This document shows, in pieces, positions 36,849 through 46,467 of a stretch of 64,000 nt of DNA. Source of the DNA: Aromatoleum bremense (GTDB lineage Bacteria > Pseudomonadota > Gammaproteobacteria > Burkholderiales > Rhodocyclaceae); contig NZ_CP059467.1 in assembly GCF_017894365.1 (NCBI RefSeq), positions 3,472,001 to 3,536,000 on the forward strand, in the 5' to 3' direction. The notes below the pieces were generated by a model. That model searched no databases. It had not been told where the DNA came from and saw only the letters and a list, made by a program, of their open reading frames with translations. Within the stretch, counting starts at the first letter, position 1; each line of letters starts with the position of its first letter. The position numbers and the translations under genes are program-made.

Positions 36849-37928
36849 ATGATTTTCAGCCGCGCTCTTCAGCGTGAGTTCTTCCAGTCGGCCGCCGGGG
36901 TGTTCGTGGCGCTGTTCGCCATTCTGATCACCGTGGTGCTGATTCGCCTGCTCGGCCAGGCTGCCGGCGGGCGCCTGCCGTCCGATGCGGTGCTCGCGCT
37001 GATCGGCTTCGGTTCGCTGACCCGGCTGCCGATCGTGCTGTCGCTGACGGTTTTCATCGCGGTGCTACTGTCGCTGTCGCGCTCGTACCGCGATTCCGAG
37101 ATGGTCGTCTGGTTCGCCTCCGGGCTGCCGCTGACCGCGTTCATTCGTCCCGTGCTGCGCTTTGCGTTGCCGATCGTGTTCACGATCGCGGCGATGACGT
37201 TGTTCGTCGCGCCGTGGGCGCAGCTGAAGAGCGCGCAATACCAGGCGCGAATCGATTCGCGCAACGACGCATCGCGCGTTGCGCCCGGGGTGTTCCGGGA
37301 ATCGGTCGGCGCGCAGCGGGTGTTCTTCGTCGAGATGGGGGCGGGCGAGGATGGCAAGGTTCGCAACGTCTTCGTCAGCACCGAGAAGGACGGACGGCTC
37401 GACGTCATCGTGTCGGCCGAAGGGTCGTTGCGCACGGACCCGAACGGCGATCGCTTCGTCGTCCTCGAGAAGGGCCGGCGCTACGAGGGCGAGCCCGGTT
37501 CGCCTGAATACCGCGTGCTCGAATTCGACCGCTACAGCGTCCTCGTCGAGGAACGCGAGGCGGCGGGCCCGGCGTCGCGCGCCAGCACGACCCCGACGCT
37601 GGAACTGCTGGCCGACCCCACGCCCCGCAAGCTCGGCGAACTGCTCGGCCGTATCGGCATGCCGGTCGCCGCGCTGCTGCTGGCCTTGATGGCAATCCCG
37701 TTGTCGTTTGTCAATCCTCGTGCGGGGCGCGCGAACAACCTGCTGTTCGCGATCCTGACGTATCTGGTCTACAGCAATGCGATCAGCGTGTTCCAGGCCT
37801 GGGTGTCGCAGGGCCGGCTGCGGTTCGAACTGGCGGTATGGCTGCCGCACGTCGTCGTCCTCGCGGTTCTCGCGCTGATGTTCTATCGGCGGCTGGCGAT
37901 TTCCCCGTTCTGGCGAGCCCGCGCATGA
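36849..37928 (+). CDS. lptF: LPS export ABC transporter permease LptF
   Basis: A 359-residue inner-membrane protein of the YjgP/YjgQ family with about six membrane segments: three N-terminal (AGVFVALFAILITVVLIRLL; LPIVLSLTVFIAVLLSLS; FALPIVFTIAAMTLFVAPW), a ~170-residue periplasmic beta-jellyroll domain, and three C-terminal (MPVAALLLALMAIPLSFVNP onward). With LptG and LptB it extracts lipopolysaccharide from the inner membrane. The ATG at 36849 starts the usual MIFSRALQREFFQSA; a longer frame upstream is antisense to leucyl aminopeptidase. Its stop overlaps lptG by four bases. Confidence 0.96.
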   Translation: MIFSRALQREFFQSAAGVFVALFAILITVVLIRLLGQAAGGRLPSDAVLALIGFGSLTRLPIVLSLTVFIAVLLSLSRSYRDSEMVVWFASGLPLTAFIRPVLRFALPIVFTIAAMTLFVAPWAQLKSAQYQARIDSRNDASRVAPGVFRESVGAQRVFFVEMGAGEDGKVRNVFVSTEKDGRLDVIVSAEGSLRTDPNGDRFVVLEKGRRYEGEPGSPEYRVLEFDRYSVLVEEREAAGPASRASTTPTLELLADPTPRKLGELLGRIGMPVAALLLALMAIPLSFVNPRAGRANNLLFAILTYLVYSNAISVFQAWVSQGRLRFELAVWLPHVVVLAVLALMFYRRLAISPFWRARA

Positions 37929-39004
37929 ACCGCGTGCTGACCCGGTATCTCGCGCGGGAAATCCTCGGCGCGACGGCGATGGTGCTGCTGGCCTTCCTCG
38001 GCCTGTTCGTATTCTTCGACTTCATCAACGAGCTCGATGTGGTCGGCAAGGACGGCTACGAACTGCACCACGCGCTGATTTTCGTCGTGATGCTCATACC
38101 GGGCCGGGTGTACGAGCTGCTGCCGGTGGCGGTGCTGATCGGCACGCTGTACGCGCTGACGACGCTCGCGCGCCACTCCGAAATCACCGTCATGCGAGTC
38201 TCCGGGCTGTCGACGCCGGCGATGCTGCGCGCCCTTGGGGGGATCGGCGTGATCTTCGTCGTGCTGACGTTCGTCATCGGCGAATACGTCGCACCGCCTG
38301 CCGAGCAGGCGGCGCAGCAGTGGCGGCTGACGGCGACCCATTCGGCAGTGTCGAACCAGTTGCGCTCGGGCCTGTGGGTCAAGGACGGTCCGCGCGTCGT
38401 CAATGTGCGCACAGTGCTGCCCGATCGCAGCATGGAAAAGGTGCGGATCTACGATTTCGATGCGCAACACGCGCTGCTGTCGATCAGCGAGGCGGCGACC
38501 GGGCGTTACGACGCCGCCCAGCAGGGGTGGCGGCTCGAAGGGGTGCGGCAGACGAGATTCCTCGGTGACCACACCGACGTCGTCGATCTGACGGAGCTCA
38601 CGTGGCGGTCGGACCTGACGCCACAAGTCCTGAGCGTCCTGATGGTCGTTCCGGAACGCATGTCGGTGACGACGCTCTTCGCGTACATCAGCCACCTGCG
38701 CGAGAATCGCCAGAACGCCGACCGTTATGAGATCGCGCTGTGGAAGAAGCTCGTCTATCCGTTCGCGGCGCTCGTCATGATGGCGCTGGCGCTGCCGTTT
38801 TCCTTCACCCACGACCGCATGGGGGGAGTCAGCATGAAAGTGTTTCTCGGCGTCATGCTCGGTATCGGCTTCCACCTGCTGAATGGCCTCTTTTCGAGCC
38901 TCGGCGTGATCAACAGCTGGCAACCCGCGCTGGCGGCACTGACGCCGAGCGCGCTGTTCCTTGCTGCCGCAGCAGGGATGCTGTTCTGGGTCGAACGGCG
39001 CTGA
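37925..39004 (+). CDS. lptG: LPS export ABC transporter permease LptG
   Basis: A 359-residue partner of LptF with the same layout: N-terminal membrane segments beginning VLTRYLAREILGATAMVLLAF, a central periplasmic domain (RVVNVRTVLPDRSMEKVRIY) and C-terminal membrane segments (YPFAALVMMALALPFSFTH). The ATG overlaps the lptF stop (ATGA). The two genes form a compact operon; the ATPase gene lptB is not in the window. Confidence 0.96.
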   Translation: MNRVLTRYLAREILGATAMVLLAFLGLFVFFDFINELDVVGKDGYELHHALIFVVMLIPGRVYELLPVAVLIGTLYALTTLARHSEITVMRVSGLSTPAMLRALGGIGVIFVVLTFVIGEYVAPPAEQAAQQWRLTATHSAVSNQLRSGLWVKDGPRVVNVRTVLPDRSMEKVRIYDFDAQHALLSISEAATGRYDAAQQGWRLEGVRQTRFLGDHTDVVDLTELTWRSDLTPQVLSVLMVVPERMSVTTLFAYISHLRENRQNADRYEIALWKKLVYPFAALVMMALALPFSFTHDRMGGVSMKVFLGVMLGIGFHLLNGLFSSLGVINSWQPALAALTPSALFLAAAAGMLFWVERR

Positions 39005-39078
39005 CGCAACGCGGGGCTGTGGCGGAAGCCCTTGCTGTAAGCGAAATCGAGCGGTGAGGTGGACTGTGTGAGGTGGAC

Positions 39079-39104
39079 AAAAAAACGGGCCTCGCAAGGC
39101 CCGT
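39079..39104 (-). terminator. Intrinsic terminator of the rpsP-rimM-trmD-rplS operon
   Basis: Minus strand: 8-bp stem ACGGGCCT/AGGCCCGT with a 4-base loop, running into TTTTTTT. It lies 25 bases after the rplS stop and faces lptG. Confidence 0.92.
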
Positions 39105-39128
39105 TTCCAGCTGCCGATCGACGTCCGC

Positions 39129-39515
39129 TCAAGCTTTCTTCGCGGCCGGCGCCTTGTAGTTCAGCTTTTCCTTGATCCGCGCCGACTTGCCCGAGCGCTC
39201 GCGCAGGTAGTATAGCTTCGCACGGCGCACGTCGCCGCGGCGCTTCACCTCGATGCGCTCGACCAGCGGCGAGTACGTCTGGAACGTGCGTTCCACGCCT
39301 TCGCCCGAGGAAATCTTGCGGACGATGAAATTGGAGTTCAGGCCGCGATTGCGCTTCGCGATCACGACGCCTTCATAAGCCTGCAGACGTTCGCGCGTGC
39401 CTTCCTTGACTTTCACCTGAACGATCACGGTGTCCCCGGGAGCGAACGCGGGGATGGTCTTGTTCTGTGTGAGGCGGGCGATTTCTTCCTGTTCGAGCTG
39501 CTGAATCAGGTTCAT
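39129..39515 (-). CDS. rplS: 50S ribosomal protein L19
   Basis: A 128-residue protein with L19 hallmarks: [58 protein letters not shown] and [16 protein letters not shown]. The ATG at 39515 begins [12 protein letters not shown]; a longer frame back to 39650 is not coding. Last gene of the classical rpsP-rimM-trmD-rplS operon. Confidence 0.98.
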   Translation of the reverse strand: MNLIQQLEQEEIARLTQNKTIPAFAPGDTVIVQVKVKEGTRERLQAYEGVVIAKRNRGLNSNFIVRKISSGEGVERTFQTYSPLVERIEVKRRGDVRRAKLYYLRERSGKSARIKEKLNYKAPAAKKA

Positions 39516-39600
39516 TTGCGACTCCTGTCGTTCCAATGGCACTTGGCCTTGCGTGCAGAGCAGGCCGGACGCCTGATGCATGCGGTTTGTATTCGGGTCT

Positions 39601-40392
39601 TCAGGCGCTGCCGCCTTCGACCCCTTCTTGTTCGTGCCTGAATTCTTCAAGCAGCGACAATTCTTCCTTGCTCAGCGTGCGCCCCTGCAGCAGGTCGTGC
39701 CGCCGTCGCCAGGTCGTGCCCAGCGCCTGCTTGAGCCGCCAGCGACGGATCGCGGCATGATTGCCGGAGAGCAGTACCTGCGGAACGCGCTCCCCTTCGT
39801 AAATCTCGGGTCTCGTATAGTGGGGGCAGTCGAGCAAGCCGTCCACAAACGAGTCCTCCTGCGCCGATTCCGCATCGTTCAGCGCCCCGGGCAGCTGGCG
39901 TACGATCGCGTCGAGCAGCACCATCGCCGGCAGTTCGCCGCCCGAAAGGACGAAATCCCCGAGCGACAGTTCTTCGTCGACGCAGCGATCGATCAGCCGT
40001 TGATCGACCCCTTCGTACCGTCCGCACAGCAGCGTCAGCGCCGGCAGGGCCGTCAGTTCCACGACCTTGGCGTGATCCAGCGGCCGGCCTTGCGGCGACA
40101 GGTAGATCACGCGTCCCGCGGCGCCGAGCGCCTGCTCCTGCGCCGCTTTTGCCCTGCCGATCGCTTTCTCGAGCGGTTCGGCCAGCATCACCATCCCCGG
40201 TCCGCCGCCATACGGGCGGTCATCCACGGTCCGGTGCGGGTCGGCGACGAAATCCCGCGGGCTGTGGAAGGCGATCTCGTAGAGGCCGCGTTCCAGCGCC
40301 CGCCGCGTGATGCCGCTCGCCGTCAGCGCCGCGAACATCTCCGGAAACAACGTGATCACATCGAAGCGCCTTGCGGCGGCCGGGGTGTTCAC
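39601..40392 (-). CDS. trmD: tRNA (guanine-N1-)-methyltransferase TrmD
   Basis: A SPOUT methyltransferase making m1G37. Blocks are [48 protein letters not shown] and the knot region [18 protein letters not shown]. The GTG at 40392 (263 residues) places the start 7 residues before the conserved [10 protein letters not shown]; an ATG at 40425 would add 11 residues and overlap rimM. Neither has a strong ribosome site, so the start is uncertain, although translation is probably coupled to rimM. Confidence 0.93.
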   Translation of the reverse strand: MNTPAAARRFDVITLFPEMFAALTASGITRRALERGLYEIAFHSPRDFVADPHRTVDDRPYGGGPGMVMLAEPLEKAIGRAKAAQEQALGAAGRVIYLSPQGRPLDHAKVVELTALPALTLLCGRYEGVDQRLIDRCVDEELSLGDFVLSGGELPAMVLLDAIVRQLPGALNDAESAQEDSFVDGLLDCPHYTRPEIYEGERVPQVLLSGNHAAIRRWRLKQALGTTWRRRHDLLQGRTLSKEELSLLEEFRHEQEGVEGGSA

Positions 40393-40399
40393 GCTGCCG

Positions 40400-40906
40400 T
40401 CACCAGTCCTTTTGCCAATCGACACGGATCGTCCGGGCTGCGAGATCCACGTCGAGCACGTAGGCGGCGACGAACGGAATCAGCCGTTCCTCGTCGCCGT
40501 CGCGCACCTGCAGTACGTCGTGGGCGCCTGTCGACATCAAGGCTTCGACCGTGCCGAGTGCTTCGCCGGCCTGGTTGACCACCGCCAGTCCGATGAGGTC
40601 GCCCCAGTAGTATTCGTCCGCGTCGGGTTTGGGGAGCGCTTCGCGCGGCGCCCCGATGAAGCGGCCCTGAAGCGCTTCGGCCGTATTGCGATCGTCGTGG
40701 CCGACGAAAGCCGCGACCAGGCTGGCGCCGTGCTCCTTGAAGCCCGCGAGCTTGACCGGTTGCCACGCCGATTCCGGGGCGTCGGCGTCATCCGCGAGCC
40801 ACCACTGCGACATCTCGCTCCAGGACAGCGGATCATCCCCGAAAGGATGAACCCTGACCCAACCCTTGACGCCAAAAGGGGCGACAATGCGCCCCAGTAC
40901 GATCAT
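40400..40906 (-). CDS. rimM: Ribosome maturation factor RimM
   Basis: A 168-residue 30S assembly factor. Blocks are [20 protein letters not shown], the central [20 protein letters not shown] and [20 protein letters not shown], and the C-terminal PRC-barrel ending [14 protein letters not shown]. It lies 21 bases after rpsP in the conserved operon. Confidence 0.97.
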   Translation of the reverse strand: MIVLGRIVAPFGVKGWVRVHPFGDDPLSWSEMSQWWLADDADAPESAWQPVKLAGFKEHGASLVAAFVGHDDRNTAEALQGRFIGAPREALPKPDADEYYWGDLIGLAVVNQAGEALGTVEALMSTGAHDVLQVRDGDEERLIPFVAAYVLDVDLAARTIRVDWQKDW

Positions 40907-40927
40907 GTCGGCAAACCGCCGGAACGA

Positions 40928-41179
40928 TCAGGCAGCGGCTTTCGCTGCTTGCTTGGCCAGACGGAGCACCGTCGGCGACAGCTGGGCGCCGTGCTGCTTC
41001 CAGTATTCCAGGCGCTCGGCGTTGACGACCAAGCCCTTTTCGGACTCGGCGGCCATCGGATTGTAGAAACCAACGCGCTCGATGAAGCGCCCGTCGCGAC
41101 GGTTGCGCGAATCGGCGGCGACGATGTTGTAGAAGGGGCGCTTTTTGGCGCCACCACGGGCAAGGCGAATGACGACCAT
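40928..41179 (-). CDS. rpsP: 30S ribosomal protein S16
   Basis: An 83-residue protein: [38 protein letters not shown] and the Ala/Lys-rich end. The ATG at 41179 is the conserved start. First gene of the ribosomal operon, with a clear promoter at 41216-41244. Confidence 0.98.
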   Translation of the reverse strand: MVVIRLARGGAKKRPFYNIVAADSRNRRDGRFIERVGFYNPMAAESEKGLVVNAERLEYWKQHGAQLSPTVLRLAKQAAKAAA

Positions 41180-41215
41180 TTGGGTGTCCTGATCAGTAGG
41201 TGCGAAAAGCCGATG

Positions 41216-41244
41216 ATTGTAGGGCATATGCCCGACGGGGACAA
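41216..41244 (-). promoter_or_regulatory. sigma-70 promoter of rpsP operon with palindromic spacer
   Basis: Minus strand: TTGTCC (41239-41244), 17-base spacer, TACAAT (41216-41221). The spacer contains the perfect 12-bp palindrome GGGCATATGCCC (41222-41233), abutting the -10 box, which could be an operator or chance. Confidence 0.7.
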
Positions 41245-41369
41245 GCGCTGCCTTCATCGTGACGCAATTCACGCGCGGTCGATGTTCCGGGCGGGGGAGG
41301 CGGTGCACGGCGCGCAGCACCGTGATTCTTGAATAGAATGCTGGACCTTTTCGACGGAACCTGATCCGC

Positions 41370-42893
41370 ATGACTTTCCCCGAGCCTGTTCCGGCTTGCA
41401 TCGCCGCGGCCCTTGCGTGGCTCGACGCGGAGCCTGCCGACGACCCGGTCGTGGACCTGGAAAGACTGCGCGGGCATTTCACCGCGCTTTCGGCGCTGTC
41501 GGTCGGCAACGCGCAATTCCTCCAGTGCGTCGAACAGTTCGAAGCGCGGGTGCTCGATGTCTGCGAACGTTTCAAGTCCCGGCTTCTCGCTGCGGCGCTG
41601 CCGGTGCCGCGCAGGCAGTACGTCGCGGCAACCGACCTGGCCGGATCGCTGCTTGAGATCGCCGCGAGTCTGCAGCGGGTGATGGCGGCGGTGCGCGAGG
41701 GCGGGCTACGGACATGCAGCGATCCGGAGGTCTACTGCGCACGGGCGTTGCGACTCGTGGAGGAAGCCTCCCTGGTCGCGATGATGTGCGGCAGACCGGC
41801 TCCCGGGGAGTTGTGGCGCCTCGCTTGCGAACTCGTTGTCGCCGGCGGCCATGCTGACGGCGACGGGGATGCGCTTCCCGGTACGGCTGCGGCGGACGTG
41901 GCGCTGCAATTCAAGCGCCTGCTGGCGCTGGCCGCGCTGCAGCCGGAAACCCTGACCGCTCGGGAACTCGTGTGGGCGCACGATTTCCTCGGGCAGGCAG
42001 CGGTCGCGGCGGAGTTTTCACGCGCGCCACTCCTGCCGGCCTCGGCCGCATTCTGGCTCGACCAGGCGGCGGGCGCCCCGCCGGTGGCGATGGTGCGCGG
42101 CGAGCCGCCCCTGTCGGACAAATTGCTGTATTTCTCCGCTTACGGCGTCGCCCGCGCGCTCTTGCCAAAGCTCGAATGGCTCAAGGCGGGCATCTCTCCC
42201 GAGGAGTCGGTGGGGTTTGCGCCGGACAGCGAGGCGTTCGGAGTTGAGGGGCCGGGACTGCCGGTCGGACTGACCCCGGACGAGGCGTTGTCGCTGCTCG
42301 GGAGGATGCGCGAGCGCTGGACGTCTCCCCCGAGCCGCACCCAGGCGCGGCGCTCCGGTCGGTATCCCGTGCAGGTATGTGTCGGGTTGCAGGCGATCTG
42401 GGACGTGAGTCGCGGTGCTGCAGATCCGGAGAGTATTGCCGAATGGATCGTGGTCAACGAGAGTTCGGGCGGGTATGCGATCATCGCGGTGTCGGGAGTG
42501 ACGGGCGGCGTGGCGGCGGGGATGCTGCTGGCACTGCGCCGGGATGTCGCCGAGTCCTGGACGCTGTGCCTGGTGCGCTGGATTCGCAGCGACAGCCCGG
42601 ATCGGGTCGAGCTCGGATTGCAGGTCATCGCGTCCGGGTGGAGCGCCGTCTCGGTGGGTTTTGGCGGCGGCGACACGCATGCGATGGCTCCAGCGCTGCG
42701 GTTGGCGCCGGTGCCCGCCTTGCGCCGCCATCCGGCGCTCGTCGCCCCGGCCGGCACCTGCACGTCGCGCGAGTTCAGCCTCGTGCACGAGAGTGATCAC
42801 CTCTATGTCGCGCAGGCGCGGGTCCTCGGTCTGGACATGCAGACGACGAGTGTGGAAATCTTCCAGTACGAAATCGATCTCTACCCCGTCTGA
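41370..42893 (+). CDS. Unknown protein with PilZ-like C-terminal domain
   Basis: A 507-residue soluble protein with no signal peptide or membrane segments. The first ~300 residues are helical and Ala/Leu-rich ([33 protein letters not shown]). Residues ~335-440 form a beta-rich domain: [53 protein letters not shown] and [13 protein letters not shown], an arrangement reminiscent of PilZ-like or c-di-GMP receptor proteins, although the RxxxR and DxSxxG motifs are not intact. The stop overlaps the convergent YihY gene by 13 bases. Function unknown; a signalling role is a guess. Confidence 0.75.
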   Translation: MTFPEPVPACIAAALAWLDAEPADDPVVDLERLRGHFTALSALSVGNAQFLQCVEQFEARVLDVCERFKSRLLAAALPVPRRQYVAATDLAGSLLEIAASLQRVMAAVREGGLRTCSDPEVYCARALRLVEEASLVAMMCGRPAPGELWRLACELVVAGGHADGDGDALPGTAAADVALQFKRLLALAALQPETLTARELVWAHDFLGQAAVAAEFSRAPLLPASAAFWLDQAAGAPPVAMVRGEPPLSDKLLYFSAYGVARALLPKLEWLKAGISPEESVGFAPDSEAFGVEGPGLPVGLTPDEALSLLGRMRERWTSPPSRTQARRSGRYPVQVCVGLQAIWDVSRGAADPESIAEWIVVNESSGGYAIIAVSGVTGGVAAGMLLALRRDVAESWTLCLVRWIRSDSPDRVELGLQVIASGWSAVSVGFGGGDTHAMAPALRLAPVPALRRHPALVAPAGTCTSREFSLVHESDHLYVAQARVLGLDMQTTSVEIFQYEIDLYPV

Positions 42894-44104
42894 ACCCGGC
42901 TCCCGGCGGAAGTCAGGGCGGACAGCGGCAGATCGGCCGAATGCAGGGCCGTGGCGAGCCGCTCGGCGATGCGTCGCGATGCCTCATCGCCGTCCGAAGC
43001 GTCGCGCCAGGCGGCGGGCGACAGCGCGAAGCGGTTCACGACGGCCGCCAGGCCGATCTCCGCGGCTTGCCGGCTCAGCAGCCAGTTCCCCTCTTCGGTG
43101 TGCGCGACCCAGCCGGCGTCGCGCATCTCGCCCAGCAGGGCCTCGCCTTCGTTGCTGCTGATGCGCGCCCCGGCTTGCAGCGTCGCGAATGGAAGGGTGG
43201 TGCCGGCGTGCTGGGCTTCGGCCAGCGCGATGAGCATCGTCACGGCGGCCCAGGCGCGATCGCCGGGAAAAGCGCGCAGGATACGCGCGCGTTCGAAAAA
43301 GCCCGGCAGGGTCGCCGACAGTGCGGCGCCGAGCAGGATCACGACCCACGACAGATAGAGCCAGACGAGAAAGATCGGCAGCGCCGCGAAAGTGCCGTAG
43401 ATCAGCGTATAAGTCGGCATGCGGACGATGAAGAGCCCGAACAGCCGCTGCATCAGCACAAACACGACCGCTGCCGCGACGCCGCCGGCCAGCGCGTGCA
43501 GCATCCGCACCGGATGGTTCGGGACGGCGTAGTAGAGAAAGCTGAACAGCGAACCGAGCAGGACGGTCGACACGAGGCGGGCAAACGTTTCGCCGACCCA
43601 CGACCCTTCGCCGGCCAGCGCGATCGATGTCGCGACCAGATGGCCGGTCGCGAGCACGCTGCCGCCGAGCGCAAGCGGACCGAGAGTCAGTGCAAACCAG
43701 TGGACCATGAGGCGCGTGAGGAGCGGGCGCGGACGACGCACCCCCCAGATGTGATTGAACACGTGGTCGATCGTCATGAGCAACATCAGCGCGGTCAGCA
43801 CCAGCAGCACGGTGCCGATCAGCGTGAGCCCGGCCGCTTGCTGCGAGAACTGGAACGCGTAGGTCGCGATGATCTGTCCGGCACGGTCCGGCAGGAGGTT
43901 TTCGAGCAGGAAAGTGCGCAGTGACGCGCCGAGCCGCGAGAACGCGGGAAAGTTGCTGAACAGCGCGAGGATCACCGTGAGCAGCGGAACGATCGCCAGC
44001 AGCGTCGTGAATGCGAGGCTGCCTGCGACTTGCGGGCAGCGGGTGGCGACGAAACGTCCTGCCAAGAGGCGCATGAACTCCCGGGCGGCGGTCAGCGGCA
44101 TCAT
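42881..44104 (-). CDS. YihY/RNase BN-family inner membrane protein
   Basis: A 407-residue protein of the YihY (formerly RNase BN) family. About six membrane segments are visible, including VAGSLAFTTLLAIVPLLTVI, LTLIGTVLLVLTALMLLM, MLHALAGGVAAAVVFVLM and IFLVWLYLSWVVILLGAA. The cytoplasmic C-terminal ~130 residues (ALLGEMRDAGWVAHTEEGNW) resemble a winged helix. Two ATGs (44104 and 44101) are possible. The RNase BN label is historically wrong; the real function is unknown. Confidence 0.88.
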   Translation of the reverse strand: MMPLTAAREFMRLLAGRFVATRCPQVAGSLAFTTLLAIVPLLTVILALFSNFPAFSRLGASLRTFLLENLLPDRAGQIIATYAFQFSQQAAGLTLIGTVLLVLTALMLLMTIDHVFNHIWGVRRPRPLLTRLMVHWFALTLGPLALGGSVLATGHLVATSIALAGEGSWVGETFARLVSTVLLGSLFSFLYYAVPNHPVRMLHALAGGVAAAVVFVLMQRLFGLFIVRMPTYTLIYGTFAALPIFLVWLYLSWVVILLGAALSATLPGFFERARILRAFPGDRAWAAVTMLIALAEAQHAGTTLPFATLQAGARISSNEGEALLGEMRDAGWVAHTEEGNWLLSRQAAEIGLAAVVNRFALSPAAWRDASDGDEASRRIAERLATALHSADLPLSALTSAGSRVQTG

Positions 44105-44171
44105 CGAGTGGGTTCCGGGGCGGCGGGAGGCTGGCGCGTATAATTCCATTATTCTAGCTGCGGCTGTCCAC

Positions 44172-44336
44172 ATGAAAGAAATCCTCGTCCTGTATCGAAG
44201 CGGCGGCACGCCCTATGGCGCGAGCCATGTGTCGGGCGCGGATGGCAATCCCGAACTGAGCGCCGACGAGATCCACCTGGCCACGGCGCTCGGGCGGCGC
44301 CTCGCGTCGAGCGCGCTGAAACTCGCGGAGGAGTGA
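44172..44336 (+). pseudogene. wrbA: wrbA remnant with large internal in-frame deletion
   Basis: A 54-residue frame. The first eight residues, MKEILVLY, are the start of WrbA-type NAD(P)H:quinone oxidoreductase (its flavodoxin strand 1). The remainder, SGGTPYGASHVSGADGNPEL and on to LATALGRRLASSALKLAEE, is the C-terminal part (E. coli WrbA has GGTPYGATTIAGGDG near its end). About 140-150 central residues, including the FMN and dimer regions, are missing, so it cannot be a working quinone reductase. The frame is still open and ends in TGATG with the DUF2069 gene, the usual partner of wrbA in betaproteobacteria. It may still be translated to couple DUF2069. Confidence 0.8.
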
Positions 44337-44695
44337 TGACGCCGCGCGCATTGAACCTCGCATCGAGCATCCTGCTCGTCGCATTGATCGCGCTGTGCCT
44401 GCTGTGGGAAATCTGGCTCGCGCCGTTGCGGCCGGGCGGTTCGTGGATGATGCTGAAGGTGTTGCCGTTGATGCCGGCGCTGTTCGGCGTGTTGAAAGGG
44501 CGGCGCTACACTTACCAGTGGCTGTCGATGCTGGTGCTGCTGTACCTCGTCGAAGGGGTCGTGCGCGCGACCGATCCCGGCCTCGCGGGAATGCTCGCGA
44601 TCGCCGAGGCGGTCCTCGCGATGCTGCTGTTCGCCAGCGCCGTGCTGTATGCACGGCTCTCGGCGCCGTCGCGCCAGCGGCGGCCGAACGGCTGA
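44336..44695 (+). CDS. DUF2069 membrane protein
   Basis: A 119-residue protein with four hydrophobic segments (LNLASSILLVALIALCLLWE, MLKVLPLMPALFGVLKG, YQWLSMLVLLYLVEGVVRA, LAIAEAVLAMLLFASAVLYA) and the family motif KGRRYTYQWLSML. The ATG at 44336 forms TGATG with the wrbA remnant; a GTG three bases earlier is also possible. The C-terminal tail is basic. Function unknown; it usually follows wrbA. Confidence 0.88.
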   Translation: MTPRALNLASSILLVALIALCLLWEIWLAPLRPGGSWMMLKVLPLMPALFGVLKGRRYTYQWLSMLVLLYLVEGVVRATDPGLAGMLAIAEAVLAMLLFASAVLYARLSAPSRQRRPNG

Positions 44696-44733
44696 CTGCG
44701 GCCGCCGGCGTCATCGCTGGCGGCCACGGTGGT

Positions 44734-46269
44734 TCACAGCTGCGGGTTCAGCCGCTCGAGCTTGCTGTGCAGCTTGTTCAGTGCGTTGAGATAGGCCTTC
44801 GCCGACGCGACGATGATGTCCGTATCGGCCCCCTGGCCGTTGACGACCTTGCCTTCCCTGGCCAGGCGAACGGTGACTTCGCCCTGCGCGTCGGTGCCGG
44901 TGGTAATCGCATTGACCGAATACAGCAGCAACTCGGTGCCGCTGCCGGCGATCGCCTCGATCGCCTTGAACGCGGCATCGACAGGGCCGGATCCTTCGGC
45001 TGAAGTTCGCGTCTCCTGCCCGTCCACGGACAGCGTGAGGTCGGCCCGCGGCGTCTCGCCGGTCTCGGAATGGAAGCGCGAGGCAACGAGGCGGTAGTGC
45101 TCCTGGTCGGGGGTGACGACCTCGTCGCTCATCAGCGCCTGGATATCCTCGTCGAAGATCTCGTGCTTCTTGTCGGCGAGTTCCTTGAAGCGCGCGAACG
45201 CATGGTTCAGGTGTTCCTCGGACGCCACGACGATGCCGATTTCCTGCAAGCGACTGCGGAACGCGTTGCGGCCGGAATGCTTGCCGAGCACGAGCTTGTT
45301 CGCGCCCCAGCCGACGTCCTCGGCGCGCATGATCTCGTAGGTTTCGCGGTGCTTGAGCACGCCATCCTGGTGAATGCCGGATTCATGGGCGAAGGCGTTC
45401 GCGCCGACGATCGCCTTGTTCGGCTGGACCGGAAAGCCGGTGACGCCGGACACCAGCTTCGACGCTGGCACGATCTGCGTGGCGTCGATGCGCGTGTCGC
45501 ACGGGAACACGTCCTGGCGCGTGCGCACCGCCATCACCAGTTCCTCGAGCGCGGCGTTGCCGGCCCGTTCGCCGAGGCCGTTGAGCGTGCATTCGACCTG
45601 CCGTGCACCGGCCATGACCGCAGCGAGCGAGTTCGCGACGGCAAGACCGAGGTCGTTGTGGCAATGCACCGACCACACGACCTTGTCGGAGTCCGGCACG
45701 CGCTCGATCAGCGTGCGGATGGTGTGCGCATATTGCTCGGGGACGTTGTAGCCGACGGTGTCGGGCACGTTGATCGTCTTCGCGCCGGCCTTGATGACGG
45801 CCTCGAAGATGCGACAGAGGAAGTCGATCTCCGAGCGGCCGGCATCCTCGGCCGAGAATTCGATGTCGTCGGTGTATTCCTTCGCCCAGCCAATCGCACG
45901 CACCGCCTGCTCGACGACCTGGTCGGGCGTCATGCGCAGCTTCATTTCCATGTGGATCGGGCTGGTCGCGATGAAGGTGTGGATGCGTCCGCGCGCGGCG
46001 GGAGCGATCGCCTCGCCGGCGCGGCGGATGTCGGCTTCGTTCGCGCGCGCGAGGCCGCAGACCGTTGATTCCCTGATCGCTTCCGCAATCGCGCGCACCG
46101 ACTCGAAGTCGCCGTTCGAGGCTGCTGGAAAGCCGGCTTCGATGACGTCGACGCGCATCCGCTCCAGCTGCCGGGCGATGCGCAGCTTCTCGTCGCGGGT
46201 CATCGACGCGCCGGGGCTTTGTTCGCCGTCACGCAAGGTGGTATCGAATACGATCAAGTGGTCTTTCAT
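44734..46269 (-). CDS. leuA: 2-isopropylmalate synthase
   Basis: A 511-residue enzyme joining acetyl-CoA and 2-oxoisovalerate, the first step of leucine synthesis. Motifs are [17 protein letters not shown] (metal Asp and Arg), [27 protein letters not shown] (metal His pair) and [17 protein letters not shown]. The C-terminal LeuA allosteric domain (about 390-511, with [15 protein letters not shown]) gives leucine feedback inhibition. The ATG at 46269 has AGGAG just upstream. A Leu-rich leader peptide at 46371-46460 implies control by attenuation. Confidence 0.97.
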   Translation of the reverse strand: MKDHLIVFDTTLRDGEQSPGASMTRDEKLRIARQLERMRVDVIEAGFPAASNGDFESVRAIAEAIRESTVCGLARANEADIRRAGEAIAPAARGRIHTFIATSPIHMEMKLRMTPDQVVEQAVRAIGWAKEYTDDIEFSAEDAGRSEIDFLCRIFEAVIKAGAKTINVPDTVGYNVPEQYAHTIRTLIERVPDSDKVVWSVHCHNDLGLAVANSLAAVMAGARQVECTLNGLGERAGNAALEELVMAVRTRQDVFPCDTRIDATQIVPASKLVSGVTGFPVQPNKAIVGANAFAHESGIHQDGVLKHRETYEIMRAEDVGWGANKLVLGKHSGRNAFRSRLQEIGIVVASEEHLNHAFARFKELADKKHEIFDEDIQALMSDEVVTPDQEHYRLVASRFHSETGETPRADLTLSVDGQETRTSAEGSGPVDAAFKAIEAIAGSGTELLLYSVNAITTGTDAQGEVTVRLAREGKVVNGQGADTDIIVASAKAYLNALNKLHSKLERLNPQL

Positions 46270-46314
46270 CGTCGGCTCCTGGGAAAATTGGATAGCGAAA
46301 ACGGATATGACAAG

Positions 46315-46336
46315 TGCCGGCGCTTTCACGCCGGCA
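46315..46336 (-). promoter_or_regulatory. Hairpin in the leuA leader (attenuator candidate)
   Basis: A perfect 8-bp stem TGCCGGCG/CGCCGGCA with a 6-base loop lies between the leader peptide and leuA. Its 5' arm (CTGCCGGCG) is duplicated inside the leader peptide coding sequence (46410-46418), so the leader could pair with the 3' arm instead. The stem is not followed by a good T-tract (CTTGTC), so intrinsic termination is not certain. Confidence 0.5.
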
Positions 46337-46370
46337 GCAGGCAAACAACACGAAGGGAGGGGGAATGTAT

Positions 46371-46460
46371 TTAGCGCGCGGGGCGCAGCAGCGGGCCGAG
46401 CAGCAGGCCCGCCGGCAGAAGGCGAAGCGACAGGAGGGAGGGGTCGCGTTCGAAAGTCAT
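46371..46460 (-). CDS. leuA leader peptide (Leu-rich)
   Basis: A 29-residue peptide ending 101 bases before leuA. It reads [18 protein letters not shown] then [11 protein letters not shown] and holds 10 leucines, including Leu-Leu-Leu and three Leu-Leu pairs, the expected sensor of charged tRNA-Leu. A 7-bp stem (GCGGGCC/GGCCCGC, 46391-46412) encloses the CTG CTG CTC run. The promoter -10 box ends 7 bases before the ATG, so the mRNA may be leaderless or nearly so. This is a leucine attenuation peptide by analogy to leuL; it shows no sequence similarity to the enterobacterial peptide beyond Leu richness. Confidence 0.75.
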   Translation of the reverse strand: MTFERDPSLLSLRLLPAGLLLGPLLRPAR

Positions 46461-46467
46461 GCTCCGG

